DNA of 16,109 bases from positions 1 to 16,109 of the forward strand of contig NAVB01000379.1 of assembly GCA_002179805.1 (NCBI GenBank). The letters are read 5' to 3'. This stretch comes from Acanthamoeba lenticulata. Its lineage: Eukaryota > Discosea > Longamoebia > Acanthamoebidae. A program made the position numbers and the translations under genes. Below the pieces are notes generated by a model. The model made no database searches, was not told the DNA's origin, and was given only the letters and a program-made list of their open reading frames with translations. Below are positions 9,401 through 16,109 of the stretch, piece after piece; the stretch's first letter is position 1, and each line of letters starts with the position of its first letter.

Positions 9401-11331
9401 ACACGACACTGGAAACACCTTTCGAATATTCGATTCGTTTTTGTCACATCTTTTAGATTTAGTTTTATTATTTTTAATTTTTTTGCTACTTGTTTGTTTA
9501 ATTATTTATTTTTTCGGTTGAGACGAACCTTTCAAGAAAGCGAAGGATGTGCGGCGCGGTGGGTGCACCGCCGGTGACGATGTATTCCTGGCGGCCGCCC
9601 AAGTAGCCGCGGAACTTGGCCAGCACGCGATCCTCGATGATCTTCCTCGGCTGGCAGAGCTCACCCACATGAGCTTCATGTGCAGGTTGCAGGAATCATG
9701 AAGAGAGAACGAACCTGGCTGTTGTCCAGCAGCAGCTCGACGTCCAGGGCCTTTTGGTACTCTGCCGAGGGTGCCTCGGATCAGCCTCGCCAACAAAATC
9801 TAAAGCATTCGCGTGTGCGCGCACCATCATAGATGAAATTCCAGATGCGCGGGACCGCGCTGAACTGGGTAGGGCGAATGAGCTGCGCCTCGTTCAGCAA
9901 TTGGCTCATGTCCTGTCGCCCTTCCCTCGTAAGTCTCTGGTCTGGCTTGGCCAAGCCAGGGATAATCTGTCGCTGACGACAGGGAGAAGGCCGGGCGCGT
10001 ACGAGGTCGAAAAAGGCGATTTGGCCGCCGACGCACATGGTGATGTAGAAGTTCTGGCGCTCCTGCACGTGAGCCAGCGGACCGTGCGAGAGCGTCACCG
10101 ATGGGTTGGGCATCAAGTATGGCTTCGTCACGAAGCGGTTCCACCGTCCATCCTCCATCATGGCTCCCTGATTTAAGAATTATAATTATTTTATACTAAT
10201 TTTAAAAAAACATCAAAGGTGATGACGTCAGCACGGGGGCGCACCTTGGGTTTGCCGGTGGTCCCAGAGGTGTACATGATGGTGGCGATGTCGCTGGCCT
10301 CCCGGTTCACCTGTTCCTTGGGCTCACGGAAGCCCTGCAGCTCGACGGTGGCAAAGTCGTGGACCTGCACGGGCCGGCCGGACTCGCGGAGGAAGGCCTC
10401 GACGGCGCGGTCCTTCTCGCCCTCCTTGTCCTCGGACGGAGTCATCACCACGACGTGCTGCAAGTGCGGACACGCGGCGGCGACTCGAGCCAGCTGCATC
10501 GCCACGCACACCGCAATGTTGTGGGACGTCAGCTCACGACACCACAACTCGCGTGGACTCGACGACAGAGACCTTGGCGAGCTGGCCGTGTTCGCAGACA
10601 AGGCACCGCATCTCGGTCTGGTTCAGAATAAACTCGAGCGAAGCGTCGTCTGCACATGCGTAAAGAGAGAGCCACCATGTCAGCAAGACTCACTGAAATG
10701 GGCCAGCCGCATGGAGGGATCCGGACCCAGGATGGTGTGCAGCGGCACGCTCACGAAGCTTTGGTAGATGCAGGCCAGATCGGTGACGGCCCACTCGATG
10801 CTGTTCTTGCCACAGATCCCGACAAACTCGTGCTGGCCATACATGCCCCCCACGACCACGACCACGTCGTTGTAGTTGTTGGCCATTGCGCTCTACAAGG
10901 TCGGCCAGGCCCCACGGCGCGGCGCACCTTGTTCACAAACTGGGCGAGGCCGGACCCAAAGGCGGTGAAGTAGCGCCAGACCTGGGCGTAGGTGAGCCAC
11001 ACGTAGTGGCCGGCGCCCTCGGCCACACACTCAGCCACGGGCACCTCGTTGCCCTCGACCTCCAGCCGCCGCCGGAAGCCCCGCTGGCCAAAGTAGGGCA
11101 GGCGCCAGTGAAAGTAGAACGCGGTGCCAACCGAGTCGGCAAGCGTCGCCCCCGGCAGGTAGGCCCGTGCATCTGCGATTTGTGCATTATTTCCGTCCAT
11201 TTCAAAAAGATTTTGATGTCTTACAAAAAAGAGGGTGGGTCGGTACTGTGGTTGGCCTGAAACGCCTGAATGGCGGCAAGGCCTTGGGCAGCGACCTCTG
11301 CCGTAGTTGGGGCAGTTTCCGTGCTGTCCAT
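6437..11331 (-). CDS. Carboxylic acid reductase-like enzyme (A-PCP-R)
   Basis: Seventeen phase-consistent exons give about 1231 residues: 11331-11247, 11172-10928, 10892-10694, 10649-10573, 10493-10245, 10167-10003, 9912-9825, 9761-9715, 9650-9529, 9418-9209, 9114-8998, 8922-8838, 8764-8597, 8519-8462, 8384-7509, 7441-7311, 7210-6437. The adenylation domain has YTSGTTGKPK (276-285) continuing into GAM across an intron, GYGTTETGG (435-443), DGWFRTGDIG (499-508) and IDRKKNIFKLSQGEF. The carrier domain has LGLDSL, with Ser714 the phosphopantetheine site. The reductase has the Rossmann motif TGATGFLG (816-823), VSTIGV, and YSLSK (Tyr970, Lys974). Order, length and the KGAM signature match actinobacterial CAR/FadD9 enzymes, which activate an acid with ATP, load it on the carrier and reduce it to an aldehyde with NADPH. 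The acid substrate is unknown. The enzyme needs a phosphopantetheinyl transferase, none of which is in the window. The exon 7 start is ambiguous by 24 nt. Confidence 0.88.
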
Positions 11332-11415
11332 GAAGTTTTGGTGAAGGAAGGGGCATACGAAGTGAAATTAATATTGGCCGGTTTGTGCATAGTTGACATT
11401 CCAGAAAATCTATAA

Positions 11416-12869
11416 TTATTGTACATTTTCGTTCTCTTGCTGGCTTGCGGGCTGAACTGCACTCAGCTCAACCACCGTGCTGAAGCTCGACATCTGCGGC
11501 ACCTCGTGCGTCTCCAGATCATCCTCGTCTTGATCTTGCCTCTGCGACCGTCTTCGAAGGGTGCTGCTGCGCAGTCGAATGCTCCGCCGCGCCGAGTGGG
11601 CCTTTCGCACGACCTTTTCGGTGACGAAGAAGAGCCGCGACTTGGCCCATCGCAGCAGCGCCAGCGTCACGGTCACAAACAGGAACGTGGACGCGATCAG
11701 CGAAAACTGGTGCCACGCGAGGAAGAACACGCGCCCGCTGGCCGTCTTTGGGTTGTAGTCCGTCCCGAAGCCTGCACCAGCCACTCAATAAGAATAAATG
11801 AAGAGCGAAAGCGAACGCGAACGCGAAAGCGAAGACGACGATGTGGGTCTCGTACAGATGGTCTGCGAAGCCATGAGGCTTAGATAGAAAGCGTTGCCAA
11901 AGTCGTTCGGGGTGAGCGAGCCGAAGTTGCCCAGATCAGACTCGAGCCCAAACAGGGCGCCAGCGCCGATCAGGTGCACGACGAAGTAGAGAACAAGCGC
12001 AACGATGTTGAGGAAGGCCAGCGCATACCAGGACATCACGTCGTGGTCCACCGAGTGGTCCACCATCACGTCGCTCCACTCGCCTGTAGGCGCCGCAGAC
12101 ATCTCAACATTGGCCTCGGCCTCAGCCTCCGTGCTCTCAGGCCTGGCGTCGCGCCGAGGAGCTTCTTCTGCATCATCATCATCATCATCATCGAACCTGC
12201 CTTGATGATCTTGCTCGTGATGTTCATCGTTTCTATCAGTGCTACCACCTTCGTCATGTTCTTTTTGGTCGGTTGCTTCATCGTCGTCCTCACCACTCGA
12301 ATCGTCGTAGCGGTCGGCCGAGCTCGACGTGTCGTCATCGTCGTTGTTGTTCTTCTGTTGGCTGCCGTTGCGCTGCATCGTGCCCTTGGCGTGGCTTATG
12401 TGCCACCAGGCGTTGAGCACGACGTTCACGTAGAGCCAGTCCCCCATGTAGGACACGAACGTGGCCACAAACATGAGCCACAGGGCCGTCCCAAAGAAGC
12501 TCCAAAGCGAGGCAAACGCCCTGCCACCTGTGGTGATGGGCACCACGTCGCCGAATCCACACGTCGTCAAGTAGACGTCTGTGAAGTAGAGCGCTGTTTG
12601 GGGGGGGGGGTAAGTGGTCGGCCTTTTAAAGGAAGAAGATGAGAAGACTAACCGTCGAGGAAGGAGAGCTCAGGTTGGCCAAGAGCGACAGCAGCCTCGC
12701 TGCGTCGAGTAGGGTTTTCGATGGCCTGAAAGACAGCAGCCCCGACGAGGAAAAAGATCCACAGCCCCAGCCAGGCCATGGCCACTACACCGCACTGCCA
12801 TGAGGGAGCACAGGCATAGCGCACCATAGGTCGCCATGGGGTGTTGTAGCGTCGCACCAACAGCTTCAT
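11416..12869 (-). CDS. Two-pore-domain (4TM/2P) potassium channel subunit
   Basis: Plasma or organelle membrane K+ channel of K2P/TPK type. Exons are 12869-12653, 12593-11856 and 11771-11416, giving 436 residues. The start is the ATG at 12869 (MKLLVRRYNT). TM1 is about residues 27-50 (WLGLWIFFLVGAAVFQAI). Pore loop 1 has LYFTDVYLTTCGFGD, with a normal GFG filter at 85-87. TM2 is about 98-120. A cytosolic linker of about 100 residues follows, very acidic (Asp, Glu, Ser, Asn runs, including seven Asp). TM3 is ALAFLNIVALVLYFVVHLI. Pore loop 2 reads SQTICFGTDY, with Cys319 where the first filter glycine should be. TM4 is WHQFSLIASTFLFVTVTLAL. The tail has a basic patch and then an acidic end. No EF-hand or RCK domain is visible. 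It is paralogous to the channel gene on the opposite strand just upstream, starting 187 nt away. Confidence 0.85.
12171..12191. repeat. CAT trinucleotide repeat encoding an Asp run
   Basis: Seven CAT units on the plus strand, read on the minus strand as GAT codons, encode seven consecutive aspartates in the acidic cytosolic linker of the minus-strand channel. The repeat keeps frame at any copy number, so its length probably varies between strains. Confidence 0.85.
12600..12610. repeat. G homopolymer in a channel intron
   Basis: Eleven G residues, read as a C-only pyrimidine tract on the minus strand, lie directly upstream of the AAACAG acceptor of the first channel intron. Such runs are prone to length error and slippage. 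Confidence 0.8.
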
Positions 12870-13055
12870 CCTTCCGCCTCTTTTTCTGCTTCGTTCCTGT
12901 TCTGGCTGTGTTCTTGTCTTGCCTGACGATTTTATTCTTGGCAAAGTTGTTCCGCTGAGGACTATGACTGTTTCAGAGCACGGCGGAAACAGGACGACGT
13001 TTGTTGCCGGATACCGACAGCAGGCGAGGGCCACTCGCTATCTCAACAGCACATC
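12870..13055. promoter_or_regulatory. Shared upstream region of two divergent channel genes
   Basis: 186 nt separate the ATG codons of the two head-to-head channel genes, so both promoters and 5' UTRs must lie here or overlap the genes. I see no convincing TATA box. There is a pyrimidine-rich stretch at the left end and a short TTCCGC / GCGGAA inverted pair near 12950-12988. The promoter role is inferred only from gene orientation. Confidence 0.45.
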
Positions 13056-14212
13056 ATGAACACCAGCCGCAGCAAGAAGAGGGGAGACCCTGTTGAGAGA
13101 ACGTGGCAACAGAGCGCCCGTTTAGTGCTTTGGCGCGCCTGTGTGCCTTCGTTCCAATGCGTCGTGGTCACCTTCGGGTGGATCTTCATGTGGGCCTACG
13201 TGCTTGTTGGTGCCGCCATCTCACAAGCCATCGATGACCCTCTTCTCAACTCAGATGCCTCCACGGCAGCAGGCCAAGCCCCTCTTTCCAAAATAGATGG
13301 TCTGCCCAACCGCCGTCGTCTTCGTTCTTTTTCTTCGTTCTTTGCAGACTATTAACATTTCAACATTTCAACAAAAGCAATTTACTTCACCGAGACCTAC
13401 ATGTCTTCCTGTGGTACTCTTCCTTCTCTCTTATTATCAACGGTCAATCGCTCAACTTGAAACAACAGGCTATGGAGACATCGTACCAGTGTCGGACCAC
13501 GGTCGTGCATTCCTCTCCATCTGGAGCTTCTTTGGCAACGTCGTGTGGCTGGCAGTTACTGGCGCCATCGCCACGCTGCTGTTTGATTGGCTTTTGTTCG
13601 GACTCGTGCTGTTCCCGTGGTGGGTTGCGCGCGGACGTGACCCCGAGGCCAGCGAACGCAAGATGAACAATCATGACTTGTTTCAGTGGCGCTTCCTCCT
13701 TGGCGCTGCGATCGTTGGTCTCGTGGTGTGGTTCGGCCTTCACCTGCTGGCCGCCTGGGTTTTTCTGGAGCTCGAGCCCGAGATGGCCGACTACGACAGC
13801 GAGTTCTTCGGGCAGTCGTTCAGCGAAGCGTTCTACTTTGCCATCTTCTCCTCCCAGACCATCTGTAGGCCTTGCCCTGCAATCTCTTTGTCGTCTTGAT
13901 AGAGTAGTCGCCCAGACCTGTTGTAGTGGATGATGGCAATGAGAAAGAGACGATCAGACACAAAGAGATTGCAGGGCAAGGCCTACAGATGGTCGCGTGT
14001 TCTACCTCCTGTGGCATCAGAGAGCGCAGGTGGCGGCTTACCTCCTGTTCACAACGGTGGCGCTAATCCTGCTCAAGTGGTGCAACTCGCGCCTCTTCCG
14101 CCTGCTCCAGGCTATTGCTCATCGCTGTAGGAACGGGACTCTGGATAGAGGAGGAGAAGAGAGAGAGAGGGAGGACCGGAGTGTCCTTCACTCGTTTTAT
14201 TCATGGCAGTAG
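13056..14212 (+). CDS. 4TM/2P potassium channel paralog, second filter inverted
   Basis: Paralog of the minus-strand channel. Exons are 13056-13299, 13378-13413 (only 36 nt), 13469-13864, and a last exon ending at 14212. TM1 (WIFMWAYVLVGAAISQAI) matches the paralog closely. Spliced pore loop 1 reads IYFTETYMSSCGYGD, a normal GYG filter at residues 94-96. TM2 follows, then a short linker (RGRDPEASERKMNNHD), TM3, and pore helix 2 ending SSQTI. TM4 resumes at GRVFYLLWHQ, but the filter 2 coding segment between them is missing in this orientation and lies inverted at 13889-13917 on the minus strand. If an AG at 13987-13988 is used as acceptor, an in-frame protein of about 299 residues results with filter 2 deleted. 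Such a subunit is unlikely to conduct. The sequence may be a broken allele, a switchable state or an assembly error. The C-terminal tail past LLKWCNSRLFRLL is not conserved. Confidence 0.7.
13857..13994. repeat. 35-nt perfect inverted repeat around an inverted exon copy
   Basis: The left arm at 13857-13891 and the right arm at 13960-13994 are perfect reverse complements, separated by 68 nt. The arms cover the end of exon 3, its 5' splice site and the first part of the intron. The minus strand from 13994 to 13889 reads as a normal exon end, a complete 69-nt intron (13986-13918) and the start of the next channel exon, so the right arm belongs to an inverted copy of the junction. As RNA the region would form a long hairpin. 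Confidence 0.9.
13889..13917 (-). other. Displaced, inverted filter 2 exon fragment of the channel
   Basis: On the minus strand an ACAACAG acceptor is followed by an open segment that reads C-L-G-D-Y-S-I-K-T-T once the split codon is completed by the T ending exon 3. This matches C-F-G-T-D-Y-N-P-K-T in the paralog. It should precede D-G-R-V-F-Y at 13988 on the plus strand but faces the other way. It is not a gene of its own. Confidence 0.8.
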
Positions 14213-14293
14213 CCGTAGCTCTGTAGAGCATGTGAGGTTGCGCGCGCCCTATTGGGCACTTGCTCCAACAATTGCTCCTCACACACTGCCTCC

Positions 14294-14311
14294 TTCCTTC
14301 GGCCGAAGGAA
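14294..14311. repeat. Perfect 18-nt palindrome
   Basis: The sequence TTCCTTCGGCCGAAGGAA equals its own reverse complement. It lies in the spacer, about 80 nt after the channel stop codon, and could be a binding site for a dimeric factor or a chance palindrome. Confidence 0.85.
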
Positions 14312-14416
14312 AGCTCCGTCCCTGGCGCAACAAAAAATGTAAAACAAGAGGAGCACCCACAGTAATGAGGGCACCTAAGGTTCCCCTTTTTAGATCCAAA
14401 ATATAATCTGTGCTTA

Positions 14417-14438
14417 CCCCCCCCCCTTTCGGGGGGGG
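14417..14438. repeat. C-run / G-run hairpin
   Basis: Ten C residues, then TTTC, then eight G residues. The two runs can pair as an eight-base stem with a short loop, and each run alone could form other G/C-rich structures. It lies in the intergenic spacer, about 230 nt before the next gene. Confidence 0.85.
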
Positions 14439-14667
14439 ACCCACGGCCCGCCCAAGACATCACCGTATGTTATCAAAAGAATAGAAGAAGAAACGGACGT
14501 CCGAGGACGCGCAGCAGCGCACACCAGCAACGGGAAGCGGCCAGGTGTCTGCCCCAGCACCGGTTGAGGGAGGCTGATTTTACGCAAATTCGGGCCTTTG
14601 GCTTTTTGTCTCCGATGCACCAATAAAATAAGCCCAGAAGCGCAACTTCAAACACTACACTACTCCC

Positions 14668-15585
14668 ATGGCGAGCTCACCAACATCACTCCCTTATCAA
14701 ACCCCTCACAAATGCGATCCCCTGCTCGATCAAGTGCCGCAGGAAGAGCAGCACCACATCCAAGGAAGCATCAAAAGATGGCTGCGAGGCGGCTGGTCTT
14801 TGTACTGCAGCAACTGGATGGCTTTCTCCGGATTCCAACTTCTGATCTTTACGCTCGACGTCTTGTTGCCGCTCGCCTACTTGGGCATAAAGGTGACCAC
14901 CGAGCGTCACTGCCGACCAGCCGATAGCCATTCTGACCTCAGCTGGCACTCTGAGCTGGCTGATGCGGCAGGAGACCACGAGCTGCCGCCGTTCTTGGCG
15001 CTCTTATATCTTCTCACGTGGCCGCTCCACTTCGGCCACATCGTTGTTGGCCTCAACATCCTCCATGCGACGGTATTTGGAGAAGGCTATCGTGATATCG
15101 GTGACGACGAGCTACCTGACAGCAGCCAGACTGAGCTCGTTCGTTTCCGCGACTTCCTCGGTGGCTACTACCTCTACTTCCCGTTACTGGCGCTCTTGGT
15201 CGTGCAAGGGCTCCTGATCGCTTTGGGTCTCGTGTTCTTCGTCCTCCCCGGCCTTTATCTCTCGATCGCCCTCGCCTTCGCGCCCATCCTTTACATCGAG
15301 TACCACCATGGCTACTCTTCGTTCAAGCGCAACACCGAGAAGCCGCTGCCCTTCTCCTTCTGGGAGGCGTTCACCGTTTCCGTTCAGCGCGTGAACCAAC
15401 ACTTTGGGCGTGTTCTCGTCTTCCTTTTGGTCCTTGCGGTCATCCTCTGCCTCGGCATCCTCACCGGCTTTGGTTCGCTCATCGCCATTCCCTACACGTC
15501 TCTATGCCTCGTCGCCGCTTTCGAAGACTTGTTTGGCCTCCAGCAGGACAAAGTGGAGGAGCGCGGCTGTGTCTTCTCTTGTTAA
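14668..15585 (+). CDS. Multi-pass membrane protein of unknown function, single exon
   Basis: An uninterrupted 305-residue frame from the ATG at 14668 to the TAA at 15583. Residues 1-45 are soluble. Hydrophobic segments lie at about 51-74 (GFQLLIFTLDVLLPLAYLGI), 107-132, 168-192 and 193-211 (separated by a Pro-Gly turn, VLPGLYLSIALAFAPILYI), 248-266 and 270-285, suggesting five or six membrane passes. No cleavable signal peptide is evident. The PGLYLSIALAFAP stretch followed by a reamphipathic helix (FWEAFTVSVQRV) resembles bacterial integral membrane families of the DUF975/DUF4013 type, but this is only an impression. It ends in GCVFSC, whose cysteines could be palmitoylated. It is the only gene in the window without an intron. 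It is tail-to-tail with the oxidoreductase gene, with 59 nt between stop codons. Confidence 0.8.
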   Translation: MASSPTSLPYQTPHKCDPLLDQVPQEEQHHIQGSIKRWLRGGWSLYCSNWMAFSGFQLLIFTLDVLLPLAYLGIKVTTERHCRPADSHSDLSWHSELADAAGDHELPPFLALLYLLTWPLHFGHIVVGLNILHATVFGEGYRDIGDDELPDSSQTELVRFRDFLGGYYLYFPLLALLVVQGLLIALGLVFFVLPGLYLSIALAFAPILYIEYHHGYSSFKRNTEKPLPFSFWEAFTVSVQRVNQHFGRVLVFLLVLAVILCLGILTGFGSLIAIPYTSLCLVAAFEDLFGLQQDKVEERGCVFSC

Positions 15586-15644
15586 TAGATCGTTCCTGCC
15601 CACATTGCCTACATCGTCCATCTTGGTATTTACAGACTCTACGA

Positions 15645-16087
15645 TCAGAGCTTGGCAGTGGTGGCTTGGCCCGTTTGCACAATGACCTTGCCGTAGCTCC
15701 GCCGCGAGCCGATGTGCTTGAGCGCCGCGGCCAACTCGGCCTACAAACCACCGTGTTAGGTTGTGGGATTCAACAAGCTTAAATAAATAAATAAATAAAT
15801 AAATGCTGCGTACCAGCGGATAGACGGCGCAGTTGACGGGCTTGAGATGGCCACGCAGGTACAGGTCGGTCAAGGCGCCAAAGGTCTCTTCGATCTTGTG
15901 GGGCTGATGAATCTCATAAGAGCCCCAGAACACACTGACATGAAGACATCAAGCGCAAGTCAGCCGCACGCCCCGTGACAGGTGAGATGATGACCGCCGC
16001 ACCCAACGACGGAGCAGTTCTTGAGGAGCACGCGATTGGTCTGCACCGACGGGATCTTGCCGCCCGCGAAGCCCACCACAAGGATGC
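15645..16087 (-). CDS. Quinone oxidoreductase-like MDR protein, 3' part only
   Basis: C-terminal part of a medium-chain dehydrogenase/reductase of the NADPH:quinone oxidoreductase type; the 5' part lies beyond the window. Visible exons are 16087-16003, 15934-15814 and 15740-15645, all phase-consistent, about 100 residues. Read in order they give ILVVGFAGGKIPSVQTNRVL, NCSVVGVFWGSY, LTDLYLRGHLKPVNCAVYPL, then AELAAALKHIGSRRSYGKVI and a TGA stop. These are the family's last Rossmann strands, the VxG(V/F)xWG segment and the C-terminal 'AAxAL...R..GKVV' element. Zinc-binding residues are not visible here; quinone-oxidoreductase relatives lack them. The first visible exon begins with two bases of a split codon, so an upstream exon must end with one base. 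The intron at 15813-15741 carries a six-copy AAAT repeat. Confidence 0.85.
15781..15804. repeat. AAAT tetranucleotide microsatellite in an intron
   Basis: Six AAAT units in the last intron of the oxidoreductase gene, close to its donor. On the coding strand this is an ATTT tract. It is probably length-variable; no other function is visible. Confidence 0.85.
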
Positions 16088-16109
16088 CTGTCGGGGAAAA
16101 ATCAATAAA

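Larger units (their letters stand above)
14213..14667. other. Intergenic spacer between channel and membrane protein genes
   Basis: 455 nt with no supported gene. It should contain the channel 3' UTR and the promoter and 5' UTR of the downstream gene. It holds an 18-nt palindrome and a C-run/G-run hairpin, listed separately. Short open frames here have no recognisable protein and no splice logic. No clear TATA box or polyadenylation signal was identified. Confidence 0.5.

Noticed and set aside
13297..13899. Continuous plus-strand frame reading QLETTGYGDIVP as pore loop 1
   Set aside because: The upstream residues do not match a pore helix. Splicing out 13414-13468 gives IYFTETYMSSCGYGD, which matches the paralog's LYFTDVYLTTCGFGD.
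13820..14017. A small minus-strand gene containing GLGDYSIKTT
   Set aside because: It is the inverted copy of the channel's filter 2 junction and its intron, with no start or partner exons of its own.

Overview
The window looks like nuclear DNA of a free-living amoebozoan, most likely an Acanthamoeba-type genome. Coding exons are GC-rich, the genes are cut by many short AT-rich GT..AG introns (about 46-125 nt), intergenic spacers are short, and there are no bacterial operons, ribosome binding sites, tRNA/rRNA genes or CRISPR arrays. The organism is an inference from gene style and content. All gene models were spliced by hand, using phase-consistent GT/AG junctions and family resemblance, so a few exon edges may be off by some bases.

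Layout. Minus strand, right to left from 12869: a 4TM/2P potassium channel (11416-12869); a 17-exon carboxylic acid reductase-like enzyme with adenylation, carrier and reductase domains (6437-11331); a fusion protein with ankyrin repeats, an F-box and a complete Rab-like GTPase (4076-6253); a SAM-dependent methyltransferase (2879-3937); a PLP-dependent serine/threonine dehydratase (1293-2645); and an unrecognised 247-residue protein (28-1173). Plus strand: a paralogous potassium channel (13056-14212), head-to-head with the first, and a single-exon multi-pass membrane protein (14668-15585). The last gene is the 3' part of a minus-strand quinone oxidoreductase-like gene (15645-16087), which runs off the right edge.

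Most unusual points. (1) In the plus-strand channel, the junction that should encode the second selectivity filter is present only as an inverted copy on the opposite strand, between 35-nt perfect inverted repeats. The channel as written lacks filter 2. (2) The ankyrin/F-box part and the Rab part, which could be taken for two genes, join in frame through seven exons into one 572-residue protein. This suggests a ubiquitin-ligase adaptor carrying its own GTPase, and that GTPase has altered switch I and base-recognition motifs and a farnesyl-type CaaX end. (3) A CAR-type A-PCP-R enzyme sits in a eukaryote with 16 introns.

Functional links between the genes are weak. Apart from the two channel paralogs, which share an upstream region, this looks like ordinary dense eukaryotic gene packing and not a co-regulated system.
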